Counted from the stretch's first letter, positions 15,528 through 24,438 are shown. The stretch is DNA of 39,841 nt from Candidatus Blautia faecigallinarum (GCA_019116385.1 DXBU01000044.1:1-39841), one strand, 5' to 3'. Translations and numbers: made by a program. The notes: generated by a model not told the origin, from the letters alone.

Positions 15528-15549
15528 ACGATAACAAGGAGGAAAAATT

Positions 15550-16227
15550 ATGTGCAATGTATCAACCGCAGGGACTAAGGTCCCGGAAAGTCTGTCTAAG
15601 ACCAGGGGAATGACCCAGGTGGCGCTCTTTACCGCGCTGATCCTTCTGATGGCATTCACCCCATTTCTCGGGTATATCCCTCTGGGATTTACCAGAGCAA
15701 CGATCATCCATATCCCGGTGATCGTGGGAGCGCTGGTTTTGGGCCCGAAAAAAGGCGCGTTTTTAGGATTTGTGTTTGGATTGACCAGTCTGATCAACAA
15801 CACGATGAATCCTACGCCCACTTCTTTTGTATTCACTCCCTTTTATACCCTTGGGGATTATGGCGGAGGCATCCAAAGCCTGGTCATTTGTTTTATTCCC
15901 AGGATACTCATTGGAGTGGTCCCTTACTATGTATATCATCTGGCAAAAAAGATCACCAAAGCTGCAAAAACTTCTTCTTTTGGACTGATCCTGGCCGGGA
16001 TCAGCGGAGCGCTTACCAACACGCTCCTGGTCATGAATCTGATCTTTTTGTTCTTCCGGGAAGGATATGCAGCAGCCAATGAAGTATCCGAAAAAGCGGT
16101 ATATGGATTTATCCTTTCTGTGATCGGGATCAACGGCGTACCGGAAGCCATCGTGGCAGGTATTTTGACGCTGCTCATCGGCAGGGTATTATTAAACCCC
16201 AATGTTAGGAGCAAGCTTGGCTTCTAA
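15550..16227 (+). CDS. ECF transporter S component, probably for pantothenate
   Basis: Integral membrane protein of 225 residues with about six hydrophobic segments, the size and pattern of energy-coupling-factor substrate-binding subunits. The first helix starts TQVALFTALILLMAFTP. The segment TRATIIHIPVIVGALVLGPKKGAFLGFVFGLTSL is typical of a Firmicute S-component group. The assignment to pantothenate is inferred from its position between coaBC and coaX, both of the CoA pathway, not from residues that I can identify. The ribosome binding site is AAGGAGG. No EcfA or EcfT genes are nearby, so it would use a shared module. Confidence 0.82.
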   Translation: MCNVSTAGTKVPESLSKTRGMTQVALFTALILLMAFTPFLGYIPLGFTRATIIHIPVIVGALVLGPKKGAFLGFVFGLTSLINNTMNPTPTSFVFTPFYTLGDYGGGIQSLVICFIPRILIGVVPYYVYHLAKKITKAAKTSSFGLILAGISGALTNTLLVMNLIFLFFREGYAAANEVSEKAVYGFILSVIGINGVPEAIVAGILTLLIGRVLLNPNVRSKLGF

Positions 16228-16288
16228 AAAGGATCTCCAGCGGAAAGTAAAAAAAAGAAAAGGGCAGGAAACAGGAGGATGGAGAATT

Positions 16289-17059
16289 ATGATCTTAGCT
16301 CTTGATATAGGCAACACAAATATTGTATTGGGCTGTATTGACCGCAGCCGGACGTATTTTATTGAACGGCTTTCTACTGTGCGGACAAAGACAGAACTTG
16401 AGTATGCGATAGATATAAAGAATGTTCTGGACATTTACCATATGAAACGGTCCGACCTGGATGGCTGCATCATCTCCTCTGTGGTTCCTCAGATCACCAA
16501 TGTGGTAAAGCTGGCAGCAGAGAAAATACTTAAAAAAGAAGTTATGGTCCTGGGACCGGGGATCCGGACCGGCATCAACATTATGATGGACAATCCCGGA
16601 CAGCTGGGAGCCGATCTGGTGGCCAACGCAGCTGCCGGCATCGCGGAATACCCCGTACCTCTGATCATTATTGACATGGGTACGGCCACGACGGTTTCCG
16701 TTGTGGATGAAAAAAAGAATTATATCGGAGGAATGATCCTGCCTGGTGTGGGGATTTCTTTGGACGCCCTTACGGCAAGGGCTTCCCAGCTTAGCGGGAT
16801 CAGCATAGAAGCCCCCAAAAAGATCATCGGAAAAAACACCATAGACTGTATGAAAAGCGGGATCCTGTACAGCAACGCGGCGGCCATTGACGGCATCATA
16901 GACCGCATCGAAGATGAACTGGGGAAAAAGACCACCGTTCTTGCCACCGGCGGCCTGGCAAAGAAGATCGTTGCCTGCTGCAGGAGAAAGGTGATCTTGG
17001 ATGAAGATCTGCTGATCAAAGGACTTCTGGTCATTTATGAAAAAAATAAAACATGCTAG
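16289..17059 (+). CDS. coaX: Type III pantothenate kinase
   Basis: Kinase of 256 residues that phosphorylates pantothenate, the first step to coenzyme A, using the ASKHA fold. The phosphate motif ALDIGNTNIVLG is at 4-15, the substrate motif GQLGADLVANAAAG near 105-118, and DMGTATTVSVV near 130. The type III enzyme is not feedback-inhibited by CoA in characterised cases. The start at 16289 is preferred over ATG 16202 because AGGAGGA precedes it and the family starts at the DIGNTN strand. Its stop (TAG) shares CTAG with the convergent pseudouridine synthase. Confidence 0.95.
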   Translation: MILALDIGNTNIVLGCIDRSRTYFIERLSTVRTKTELEYAIDIKNVLDIYHMKRSDLDGCIISSVVPQITNVVKLAAEKILKKEVMVLGPGIRTGINIMMDNPGQLGADLVANAAAGIAEYPVPLIIIDMGTATTVSVVDEKKNYIGGMILPGVGISLDALTARASQLSGISIEAPKKIIGKNTIDCMKSGILYSNAAAIDGIIDRIEDELGKKTTVLATGGLAKKIVACCRRKVILDEDLLIKGLLVIYEKNKTC

Positions 17060-17958
17060 AACGGGGAAAGTTTCCCCTCAAATGCATCTTTAAGGACACG
17101 AGGAACCGGTGCAGTAAAAAGCATCGGTTCTTTTGTTATGGGATGCAGAAATTCCAGCTGGTAAGAGTGAAGAGGAAGGGTCAAAAAACGGTCATATACA
17201 GGATGGTATAGATAATCTCCGGGAAGAGGATGCCCGATATAACCCATGTGCACCCGGATCTGATGGGTGCGCCCGGTTTCTAAATGAAGCTCTGCCAGAG
17301 AGTATCCATTCCGTGTTTCCAGGCATTCGTAATGGGTGACGGCGTTTTCTCCCCGGGCAAAGTCCACTTTGCGTTCTATGAGGGAGGCATCGGCCCGGGC
17401 AATGGGGGCGCGGATGGTCCCTTTTGGGGGCAGAAGCCCTTCTACAACGGCAAGATAGGTCCGTTTGATCTGCCGGCTCTTCATCTGCTGGGAAAGAATG
17501 GCGGCGCTAAGGGGATTTTTGGCCAGGATAAGTGCCCCTGTGGTATCCCGGTCCAGACGGTTGATGCAGCGGTACACAAAGGGTTCCCCTTTTGCAGCGT
17601 AATAATAGGCAGCACCATTGGCAAGGGTGTTGGTATAGTTCCCTATGGAAGGATGGATGGGGGTGTCGGCAGGTTTATTTAGGATCAGGATATCTTCGTC
17701 TTCAAAAAGGATGTCCAGTTTCATGGGGCAGGGCAGGATGCGGCCGGCGGCTTCTGTTTCTCTGACCCGGATGCGCAGATGATCCGCTGCTTTTAAGATG
17801 GTCCGTCCAAAGGCAGGGGTTCCGTTTAGGAGAATGGCCTGTCTGTCTTCCTTCATGGAGGAAAGAATACGCCGGGAAAAGCCCTGATCCCTTAGAAAAT
17901 CAAGAATGGTCACCCCTTGAGCTGCCGGGGTGATGGTATATTCCAAAATTCGTTCCAT
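17056..17958 (-). CDS. RluA-family pseudouridine synthase
   Basis: RNA-modifying enzyme of 300 residues. An S4-like N-terminal RNA-binding region (about 15-70, TILDFLRDQGFSRRIL) precedes the catalytic domain. The catalytic aspartate is D136 in CINRLDRDTTG; the family usually has HRLD, so the histidine is an asparagine here. GRTHQIRVHMGYIGHPL is the conserved C-terminal motif. The target uridines in rRNA or tRNA cannot be read from sequence. It converges on coaX with a 4-base shared stop and no clear terminator. Confidence 0.92.
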   Translation of the reverse strand: MERILEYTITPAAQGVTILDFLRDQGFSRRILSSMKEDRQAILLNGTPAFGRTILKAADHLRIRVRETEAAGRILPCPMKLDILFEDEDILILNKPADTPIHPSIGNYTNTLANGAAYYYAAKGEPFVYRCINRLDRDTTGALILAKNPLSAAILSQQMKSRQIKRTYLAVVEGLLPPKGTIRAPIARADASLIERKVDFARGENAVTHYECLETRNGYSLAELHLETGRTHQIRVHMGYIGHPLPGDYLYHPVYDRFLTLPLHSYQLEFLHPITKEPMLFTAPVPRVLKDAFEGKLSPF

Positions 17959-18055
17959 ATTGGTCTCATTTCCTTTATTTTTCTAAAGAATAGCAGATTT
18001 TAAGAAAAATAACAAGAATAGGCCATAAAATACCGGAAAGCTGTAAAGAATCACA

Positions 18056-18084
18056 TTGATTTTTGTCGAAAACTTATGTAATAT
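18056..18084 (+). promoter_or_regulatory. Promoter of the orphan 107-residue gene
   Basis: TTGATT at 18056-18061, a 17-base spacer and TAATAT at 18079-18084. The leader would be about 50 bases. Confidence 0.55.
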
Positions 18085-18141
18085 AGAGGTAAGGTTTGGT
18101 AGAGAATAGTTAATTATAGAGATCAAAAAAGGAGAAAGATT

Positions 18142-18468
18142 ATGTATTTATCAGAATTGTTTTTGAGGGATGTGAAGGAGACAATGACAGTGGAGGAGGC
18201 AGAGCTTGCTTTGAAGCGCTGCGACAGCCAGCTGTGCAGCGAAATGAACCTGCAGCCGGGCGGGGAAATCCCTCTGGATGCTTTTTTGAGGACAGACGAA
18301 GGAGGAAACCCGGTCGGTTTAAACAAAAAGGGGGAAGAACTCCGGGATTTCTGGGATGTTTACAAAGACTTTGATGAGGACATACCGGAAGAAAAAAAAG
18401 ATGGATTGATTTTGCCGAACCTTGCGAAGAGAATTGACTTTTATCAAACCGGAATATATAATAAATAA
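18142..18468 (+). CDS. Orphan acidic protein of unknown function
   Basis: Protein of 108 codons that I do not recognise. It has no signal peptide and no membrane segment, is acidic overall and has two cysteines (RCDSQLC). It appears mostly helical at the N-terminus, with a DEDIPEEKKDG stretch near the end. The ribosome binding site is AAAGGAG and there is a plausible promoter at 18056, so it is probably a real gene. It stands directly before the cobalamin riboswitch, and its last 35 bases also contain the promoter for that riboswitch. No function is proposed. Confidence 0.75.
   Translation: MYLSELFLRDVKETMTVEEAELALKRCDSQLCSEMNLQPGGEIPLDAFLRTDEGGNPVGLNKKGEELRDFWDVYKDFDEDIPEEKKDGLILPNLAKRIDFYQTGIYNK
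18434..18462 (+). promoter_or_regulatory. Promoter of the riboswitch-cobalamin operon, inside the orphan gene
   Basis: TTGACT at 18434-18439 and a perfect TATAAT at 18457-18462, with a 17-base spacer. The expected start is near 18469, exactly at the end of the orphan coding region, so the RNA would begin just before the riboswitch aptamer. Confidence 0.75.
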
Positions 18469-18469
18469 C

Positions 18470-18608
18470 GGAATTGCATTTTAGGGAAAAAGTACTTTCA
18501 GGAAGCAGGCGGAAATCCTGCGCAAGTCCGTTACTGTTACAGCCAGATACTGGGTGCTTTTTCAGGTGAGGAACAACCTGCGGCAACCGGGGAGTTCTGG
18601 TAAGATGG
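18470..18608 (+). promoter_or_regulatory. Cobalamin riboswitch
   Basis: The core pattern of the adenosylcobalamin aptamer is present: GGAAGCAGGCGGAAATCC (near 18500), TCCGTTACTGTTACAGCC (near 18526) and a B12-box-like GCCAGATACTGG (near 18542). A CAGGTGAGG...AACCTG helix and CCGG...CTGG pairing follow before the terminator. It stands directly upstream of ten anaerobic cobalamin genes. Known riboswitches of this family lower expression when cobalamin is bound. Confidence 0.9.
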
Positions 18609-18641
18609 GAAGCTTTGTTGTCTGAACAAGGCTTCTTTTTT
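18609..18641 (+). terminator. Riboswitch expression-platform terminator
   Basis: GAAGCTTTGTT (18609-18619) pairs with AACAAGGCTTC (18625-18635), a five-base loop lies between, and TTTTTT follows. Its position between aptamer and cbiD indicates control by transcription termination. Confidence 0.88.
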
Positions 18642-18670
18642 ATTTTAGGACAAAGGCTTTTGGAGGAGAT

Positions 18671-19834
18671 ATGGAGTACAAAAACGGGCTGGAAGATTAT
18701 TTTGTGATCCGCAGTCAGAAGAAAATGCGGTACGGCTATACCACCGGCTCCTGCGCGGCAGCTGCCTGCAAAGGTGCGGCAGAGATCCTTCTTGGAAGAA
18801 AAAAGATTTCTGCCGTAAAGCTGATGACTCCCAAAGGGATTCCGCTGACTTTGCAGCTTCAGGATATCCAGATAGGAGAAGAGATGGTTTCCTGTGCCGT
18901 TCAAAAGGACGCAGGAGACGATCCGGATACCACCAATAGACTTTTGATCTATGCCAGTGTGAAAAAAACGGATGGGTCAGATGCGGATGGGCCAGCAATT
19001 ACGGTGGAGGGAGGAGACGGCGTAGGCCGTGTGACCAGACCCGGGCTTGCCCAGAAGGTGGGGGAGGCTGCCATCAATCCCGTGCCAAGAGAGATGATCC
19101 AAAAGGCAGCCCGGGAAATCTGTGGCAAATACGGGTATGAAGGGGGGCTTTCGGTGGTGATCTCTGTGCCGGGAGGCGAGGAGACTGCCAAAAAGACCTT
19201 TAATCCCAGGCTGGGGATCCAGGGCGGGATTTCTATTTTGGGGACCACTGGCATTGTGGAACCTATGAGCGAGAAAGCCCTGATCGAAAGTATCCGTGTG
19301 GAAATGAAACAGCATCTTGCCATGGGGGAAGAATACCTTCTGATGACCCCGGGCAACTACGGAGAACAGTATTTAAAAGAGCATATGCAGCTTCCCTTTC
19401 AGAAGAATATCAAATGCAGCAATTATGTGGGTGAGACCATCGATATGGCGGTAGATATGGGGGTGAAAGGGATTCTGTTCATCTCTCATATCGGAAAATT
19501 TGTAAAGGTGGCTGCCGGGATCATGAATACCCATTCCCACAGTGCAGACGCCAGGATGGAAGTGCTGACTGCAAACGCCCTTCGGGCAGGGGCCGGCCTG
19601 TCCTGTGCCCGGAAGATCCTGGAGTGTACAACTACCGACGATGCCCTTGGGGTCCTGGAGTCAGAGAAGATCCTTGAAAAGACCATGGAACAGATCACAA
19701 ACCGCATTCAGTTTTATCTGGATCATCGTTCTTATGAGCAGATCCTTTTGGGGGCAGTGATCTTTTCCCAGACCTATGGCTATCTGGGACAGACTCCAAA
19801 TGCGGCAGAACTGATAAAACGGCTTCAGAAATAG
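18671..19834 (+). CDS. cbiD: Cobalt-precorrin-5B C1-methyltransferase CbiD
   Basis: Enzyme of 387 residues that methylates C1 of the corrin ring in the anaerobic cobalamin pathway using SAM. The family start YGYTTGSCAAAACKGAAE is at about 17-34, with GGDGVGRVTRPGL near 113-125 and HIGKFVKVAAGIMNTHS near 272-288. The length fits. It is the first gene after the riboswitch, with GGAGGAG as ribosome binding site. CbiD has no counterpart of the same fold in the aerobic route, so it marks the early-cobalt pathway. Confidence 0.96.
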   Translation: MEYKNGLEDYFVIRSQKKMRYGYTTGSCAAAACKGAAEILLGRKKISAVKLMTPKGIPLTLQLQDIQIGEEMVSCAVQKDAGDDPDTTNRLLIYASVKKTDGSDADGPAITVEGGDGVGRVTRPGLAQKVGEAAINPVPREMIQKAAREICGKYGYEGGLSVVISVPGGEETAKKTFNPRLGIQGGISILGTTGIVEPMSEKALIESIRVEMKQHLAMGEEYLLMTPGNYGEQYLKEHMQLPFQKNIKCSNYVGETIDMAVDMGVKGILFISHIGKFVKVAAGIMNTHSHSADARMEVLTANALRAGAGLSCARKILECTTTDDALGVLESEKILEKTMEQITNRIQFYLDHRSYEQILLGAVIFSQTYGYLGQTPNAAELIKRLQK

Positions 19835-19872
19835 CTTTTGAAATATTACAGATAAGAAAGGATAAGGAAATT

Positions 19873-20631
19873 ATGGTACATTTTGTAGGCGCGGGACCGG
19901 GAGCACCGGATCTGATCACCGTAAGAGGAAAAGAGCTTTTAGAGGAAGCAGATGTGATAATATATGCAGGATCCCTGGTCAATCCCAAGCTTTTGGAGTA
20001 TACCAAGGATGTGTGTACCATCCACAACAGCGCAAAGATGACGCTGGAGGAAGTGATCCAGGTGATGGAAAAAGCAGAAGCAGAGGGAAAGACCACTGTG
20101 CGGCTTCATACCGGAGATCCCTGTATTTACGGAGCGATCCGGGAACAGATGGATATTTTAGATCAAAAAGGGATCTCTTATGATTACTGCCCGGGAGTCA
20201 GCTCTTTTTGCGGAGCGGCAGGCGCTTTGAATCTGGAATATACCCTTCCGGATATTTCCCAAAGCGTGATCATCACCAGAATGGAAGGGAGGACGCCGGT
20301 TCCCCCAAAGGAAAGCATCCAGTCCTTTGCAGCCCATAACGCTACGATGGTCATTTTTTTAAGCACGGGAATGCTGGAGGAACTGAGCAGACGGCTGATC
20401 CAGGGAGGCTATCGGGAAGATACGCCTGCGGCCATTGTGTATAAGGCTACCTGGGAGGACGAGAAGAAGTTTATCTGTACCGTAGGAACCCTTGCCCAGA
20501 CGGCTAAGGAGCATCAGATCACAAAAACGGCCCTGATGATCATCGGAGATGTGGTAAAGACCTCTCATTATGACCGTTCCAAGCTGTATGATCCGGATTT
20601 TACTACGGAGTTCCGGCAGGCAAAGAAATAA
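19873..20631 (+). CDS. cbiF: Cobalt-precorrin-4 C11-methyltransferase
   Basis: SAM-dependent tetrapyrrole methylase of 252 residues that adds the C11 methyl group. The fold opens with VHFVGAGPGAPDLITVRG, the loop HTGDPCIYGAIREQ lies near 77-90, and PGVSSFCGAAGALNLEYTLP follows. This last segment and the length identify the CbiF/CobM branch among the methylases. It is the second operon gene, 38 bases after cbiD. Confidence 0.95.
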   Translation: MVHFVGAGPGAPDLITVRGKELLEEADVIIYAGSLVNPKLLEYTKDVCTIHNSAKMTLEEVIQVMEKAEAEGKTTVRLHTGDPCIYGAIREQMDILDQKGISYDYCPGVSSFCGAAGALNLEYTLPDISQSVIITRMEGRTPVPPKESIQSFAAHNATMVIFLSTGMLEELSRRLIQGGYREDTPAAIVYKATWEDEKKFICTVGTLAQTAKEHQITKTALMIIGDVVKTSHYDRSKLYDPDFTTEFRQAKK

Positions 20632-20644
20632 AGGAGAGAATGTT

Positions 20645-21703
20645 GTGAAGATTTCGGTGATCTGCTTCAGCCTTACCGGAGAACAGACGGCAAAACGCCT
20701 GGCACAGGGACTCAAAAAAAATGGACGGGAAGTACTTTTGGCAAAAAAAAGCAGATATCTTGAGGATTCTATCCGGGAGGATTTAAAAACCTGGACCGGC
20801 AGACAGTTTCTGGAAGCAGACGGTATTATTTTTGTGGGTGCCTGCGGCATTGCAGTGCGCAGTATCGCGCCTTTTATCCAGGGGAAAAAGACAGATCCGG
20901 CGGTGCTCTCGGCAGATGAGTGCGGCAGATTTGTGATCTCTCTTTTATCCGGCCATTTAGGAGGCGCCAATGAACTGGCAGAAGAGGCGGCGGGTATTTT
21001 GGGAGCGATTCCGGTGGTGACGACTGCCACTGACCTTCATGAACGGTTTGCAGTGGATGTGTTTGCAAAAAAAAATCGCTGTGCCATTTTGCATATGCAG
21101 GCAGCAAAGGAAGTGTCAGCCGCTGTGCTGGCAGGAAAGCCTGCGGGCTTTTACAGCGATTATCCCTGGGAGGGGACACTTCCAAAGGGACTGGTGCCCT
21201 GTGATGCGTTGGGAAAGCCTTGTACCGGCGGGGAAAGCCTTGAACTGGGGATCGCAGTGAGTATTTATAAAGATCGGAAACCCTTTCCGTCCACCGTCAG
21301 TGTGGTGCCGTCTGCCGCTGTGATCGGGATGGGCTGCAAAAAAGGCACCTCTAAAGATGACCTGAAACAGGCGGCAGAGGGATGCAGGGAGCGTCTGGGC
21401 ATTTATCCCCAGGCCCTGGGCGGAATAGCCAGTATCTCCCTTAAGAAGGAGGAGCCAGGGCTTTTGGCTCTTTCAGAAGAATGGGGGATTCCTTTTTCTA
21501 CTTTTACAGAACAGGAATTGCTGGCTGTGCCGGGCAACTTTACCGGTTCGGAATTTGTAAAGCACATTACAGGTGTGGATAATGTATGTGAAAGGAGTGC
21601 GCTTCTCCTGGCAAAAGGAGGACGCCTGATAGAAAAGAAAGTATGCGGCAGCGGGGTGACGACTGCTGTGGCAGAAAAAAAATGGAGGATCAGTTTTGAG
21701 TAA
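20645..21703 (+). CDS. cbiG: Cobalt-precorrin-5A hydrolase CbiG
   Basis: Protein of 352 residues that opens the delta-lactone of cobalt-precorrin-5A and releases acetaldehyde, a step unique to the anaerobic route. N-terminal motifs are FVGACGIAVRSIAPFI and VISLLSGHLGGANELA; a central linker follows, and the C-terminal CobE-like part has IGMGCKKGTS and AVPGNFTGSEFV. The start GTG 20645 lies eight bases after AAGGAG; the in-frame ATG at 20570 is inside cbiF. It overlaps cbiH by eight bases, so translation is coupled. Confidence 0.94.
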   Translation: MKISVICFSLTGEQTAKRLAQGLKKNGREVLLAKKSRYLEDSIREDLKTWTGRQFLEADGIIFVGACGIAVRSIAPFIQGKKTDPAVLSADECGRFVISLLSGHLGGANELAEEAAGILGAIPVVTTATDLHERFAVDVFAKKNRCAILHMQAAKEVSAAVLAGKPAGFYSDYPWEGTLPKGLVPCDALGKPCTGGESLELGIAVSIYKDRKPFPSTVSVVPSAAVIGMGCKKGTSKDDLKQAAEGCRERLGIYPQALGGIASISLKKEEPGLLALSEEWGIPFSTFTEQELLAVPGNFTGSEFVKHITGVDNVCERSALLLAKGGRLIEKKVCGSGVTTAVAEKKWRISFE

Positions 21704-22427
21704 AATATATGTAGTGGGGATCGGCCCCGGGGACTATGAACAAATGACAGGAAGAGCTGTGAGAGCCCTTAAAGAAAGCGATGTGATCATCGGCTATACG
21801 GTGTATGTGGACCTGGTAAAGGCGTACTTTTCCGAAAAGGAATTTTTGACCACACCAATGAAAAAGGAAGTAGACCGCTGTATTCTGGCTTTTGAAAAAG
21901 CAGAAGCCGGGAAAACTGTTTCTATGATCTGCAGCGGAGACGCCGGCGTATATGGAATGGCAGGTCTTATGTATGAGATCGGAGAAAAATATCCGGATGT
22001 GGAGCTTGAGGTGATCCCGGGGGTGACAGCGGCTACCGGGGGAGCGGCTGTTCTGGGCGCGCCCCTGATCCATGATTTCTGCCTGATCAGTTTAAGCGAC
22101 CTGCTCACTCCCTGGGAAAAAATCGAAAAAAGACTTTCTTGTGCGGCGCAGGCAGATTTTGCAGTGTGCCTTTATAACCCGTCCAGCAAAAAACGTAAGG
22201 ATTATCTGAAAAAAGCCTGCCAGATCCTTTTGGAATATAAAGCAGAGGATACGGTATGCGGACTGGTGTCCAATATCGGCCGGGAGGGAGAAACCTCCCG
22301 GGTATTGACCTTAAAGGAACTTAAGGACACGGAAGTGGATATGTTTACAACGGTTTTTGTGGGAAATTCCCAGACAAGAAATATCGGCGGAAAGATGGTC
22401 ACGCCCAGAGGCTACCGCTATGAGTAA
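21696..22427 (+). CDS. cbiH: Cobalt-precorrin-3B C17-methyltransferase
   Basis: Tetrapyrrole methylase of 243 residues that methylates C17 and contracts the ring. The family opening IYVVGIGPGDYEQMTGRA is intact, with CSGDAGVYGMAGLMYE near 83-98 and VIPGVTAATGGAAVLGAPL near 108-126, which fits the CbiH/CobJ group. The start codon is TTG at 21696, six bases after TGGAGGA. It overlaps cbiG by eight bases and the next gene by another eight (ATGAGTAA). Confidence 0.94.
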   Translation: MSKIYVVGIGPGDYEQMTGRAVRALKESDVIIGYTVYVDLVKAYFSEKEFLTTPMKKEVDRCILAFEKAEAGKTVSMICSGDAGVYGMAGLMYEIGEKYPDVELEVIPGVTAATGGAAVLGAPLIHDFCLISLSDLLTPWEKIEKRLSCAAQADFAVCLYNPSSKKRKDYLKKACQILLEYKAEDTVCGLVSNIGREGETSRVLTLKELKDTEVDMFTTVFVGNSQTRNIGGKMVTPRGYRYE

Positions 22428-24408
22428 GGCAGTTGTTTTTGCCGGCACCTCTGAAGGGTATGAACTGTGCCGGTTTTTATCTGCTCATCAGGTGGCGGTC
22501 CATGCCTGTATGGCCACCGGATATGGAGGACGTGTATTAGAACAGCAGGAGGGCCTATATGTTCACAGCAAACGGATGGATGCTGAGGAAATGGAGGAAC
22601 TCTTTAAAAGTGAAAAACCGGATCTGGTCCTGGACGCCACACATCCCTATGCGGATCTTGTTACAGAAAATATCCGAAGGGCCTGTGAAAAGACCCATGT
22701 GCCCTGCTGGCGTGTGCTCAGGGGACAGGGGGAAAAAAGCCGGGATGGAGTTTATACAGACACCATAGAAGAGGCGGTGGATTTTCTGAAAGGGACAAAA
22801 GGGAACATCCTTCTTACCACAGGCAGCAAGGATCTGGCGGCTTTTACCAAACTGCCGGATTATAAAGAACGGCTTTTTGCCAGAGTCCTTTCCCTGCCTC
22901 AGGTGCTGGATACCTGCCGTACACTGGGGATTGAGGGACGGCATCTCATCGGTATGCAGGGACCCTTTTCTATGGAAATGAATGTGGCCATGCTCCGCCA
23001 GTTTCATTGCGCCTATCTTGTGACCAAGGATTCCGGGGATGCCGGAGGATTTCAGGAAAAAATAGACGCGGCTTTGACCTGCGGGGCTGTTCCGGTGATC
23101 ATAGGCCGGCCTTCCAGGGAAGAGGGCAGATCTCTTTCCCAATGCAAAAAAGATCTGGCAGGGTATTTTAAATTCCAGATCAAGCCTCATATCACGCTTT
23201 TGGGGATCGGGATGGGAAGCCGGGATACTTTGACCATAGAAGGAGAAAGAAGACTTAAGGAGGCAGATCTGCTGATCGGTGCTTCCCGGATGGTAAAGGC
23301 CGTGCAGCTGCCCCACCATCAGGTATTTTGTGAGTACCGGCCGGAAAAAATCCTTGGGTATATCCGGGAACATCCGGAATACGAAAATGTGGTGATCGCC
23401 CTTTCCGGAGACGTGGGGTTTTACAGCGGGGCCAGAAGGCTTTTGGAGATCCTAGGCAAGGATACGGAAGTGATCTGCGGGATCTCCTCCGTTGCCTATT
23501 TTATGGCAAAAGCCGGCTTGTCCTGGGATGACGCGGTTTTAAAGAGCGTCCATGGAAGGAGTTCCAATCTCATACCGCTTATCCGGCAGAATCAAAAGGT
23601 TTTTGCTATTTTAGGGACGAAAGACGGCGTGGGATGCCTGGCCAGAGAACTTTGCGATTTTGGAATGGGAGAGGTGACCCTTTATGTAGGGGAAAATCTT
23701 TCCTATGAAGATGAAAATATTTTCTTTAGACCTGCCAAAGAGCTGACTGCCTATGAAGGAGAAGCCTTGAGCGTGGTCTGTGCGTACAATAGAGAAGCGC
23801 TGCCTATGCACGCAACCCATGGAGTTCCGGACCGGGAATTTCAAAGAGGAAAAACACCTATGACAAAAGAGGAAGTGCGGGCAGTTTCCCTTATGAAACT
23901 GGCTCTATGCCAGGATTCCATCTGCTATGACGTAGGAGCGGGTACCGGTTCTGTGTCTGTGGAGATGGCCCTTCGTGCCCATCAGGGCTGGGTATATGCC
24001 ATTGAAAAAAAGGATGAGGCAGCAGAACTTATCAGAAAAAACAAAGTTAAATTCGCGGCATCCAATCTGGAGATCATAGAGGGGACCGCGCCGGAAGCTC
24101 TTAGAAGCCTCCCGGCTCCTACCCATGCCTTTATCGGAGGCTCCTCCGGAAAGCTGGAAGAGATCGTAGGTCTTCTGCTGGAAAAAAATCCCCAGGTGCG
24201 GATCGTGATCAACTGCATTACCCTGGAAACGGTGGCAGAAGGAATAAAAATGATGAAAAAGTATGGATTTTTGGAAACCGATATCGTGCAGCTTGCGGTG
24301 TCCCGAGGGAAGGCGGCGGGCCCGTATCATTTGATGATGGGGGAAAACCCGATCTATATCCTTACCTGCCAGTACCCAGGCGGCAGTCAGGAACAAGAAG
24401 ATGCTTAA
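22420..24408 (+). CDS. cobK-cbiET: Three-domain fusion: precorrin-6A reductase, C5-methyltransferase and C15-methyltransferase/decarboxylase
   Basis: Single protein of 662 residues joining three enzymes that act in sequence. Residues 1-245 are CobK/CbiJ (VVFAGTSEGYELCRFL, DATHPYADLVTENI, GMQGPFSMEMN). Residues about 255-465 are CbiE (ITLLGIGMGSRDTLTIEG, ALSGDVGFYSGARRLLE). Residues about 475-662 are CbiT (YDVGAGTGSVSVEMAL, then AFIGGSSGKLEEI). CbiE-CbiT fusion equals CobL of the aerobic route; the added reductase in front is less usual. No stop or frameshift interrupts it. It begins inside the last codons of cbiH and has no separate copy in the window. Confidence 0.93.
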   Translation: MSKAVVFAGTSEGYELCRFLSAHQVAVHACMATGYGGRVLEQQEGLYVHSKRMDAEEMEELFKSEKPDLVLDATHPYADLVTENIRRACEKTHVPCWRVLRGQGEKSRDGVYTDTIEEAVDFLKGTKGNILLTTGSKDLAAFTKLPDYKERLFARVLSLPQVLDTCRTLGIEGRHLIGMQGPFSMEMNVAMLRQFHCAYLVTKDSGDAGGFQEKIDAALTCGAVPVIIGRPSREEGRSLSQCKKDLAGYFKFQIKPHITLLGIGMGSRDTLTIEGERRLKEADLLIGASRMVKAVQLPHHQVFCEYRPEKILGYIREHPEYENVVIALSGDVGFYSGARRLLEILGKDTEVICGISSVAYFMAKAGLSWDDAVLKSVHGRSSNLIPLIRQNQKVFAILGTKDGVGCLARELCDFGMGEVTLYVGENLSYEDENIFFRPAKELTAYEGEALSVVCAYNREALPMHATHGVPDREFQRGKTPMTKEEVRAVSLMKLALCQDSICYDVGAGTGSVSVEMALRAHQGWVYAIEKKDEAAELIRKNKVKFAASNLEIIEGTAPEALRSLPAPTHAFIGGSSGKLEEIVGLLLEKNPQVRIVINCITLETVAEGIKMMKKYGFLETDIVQLAVSRGKAAGPYHLMMGENPIYILTCQYPGGSQEQEDA

Positions 24409-24438
24409 AGATACTATGGCGTCAAAAAGGAGGAGACT

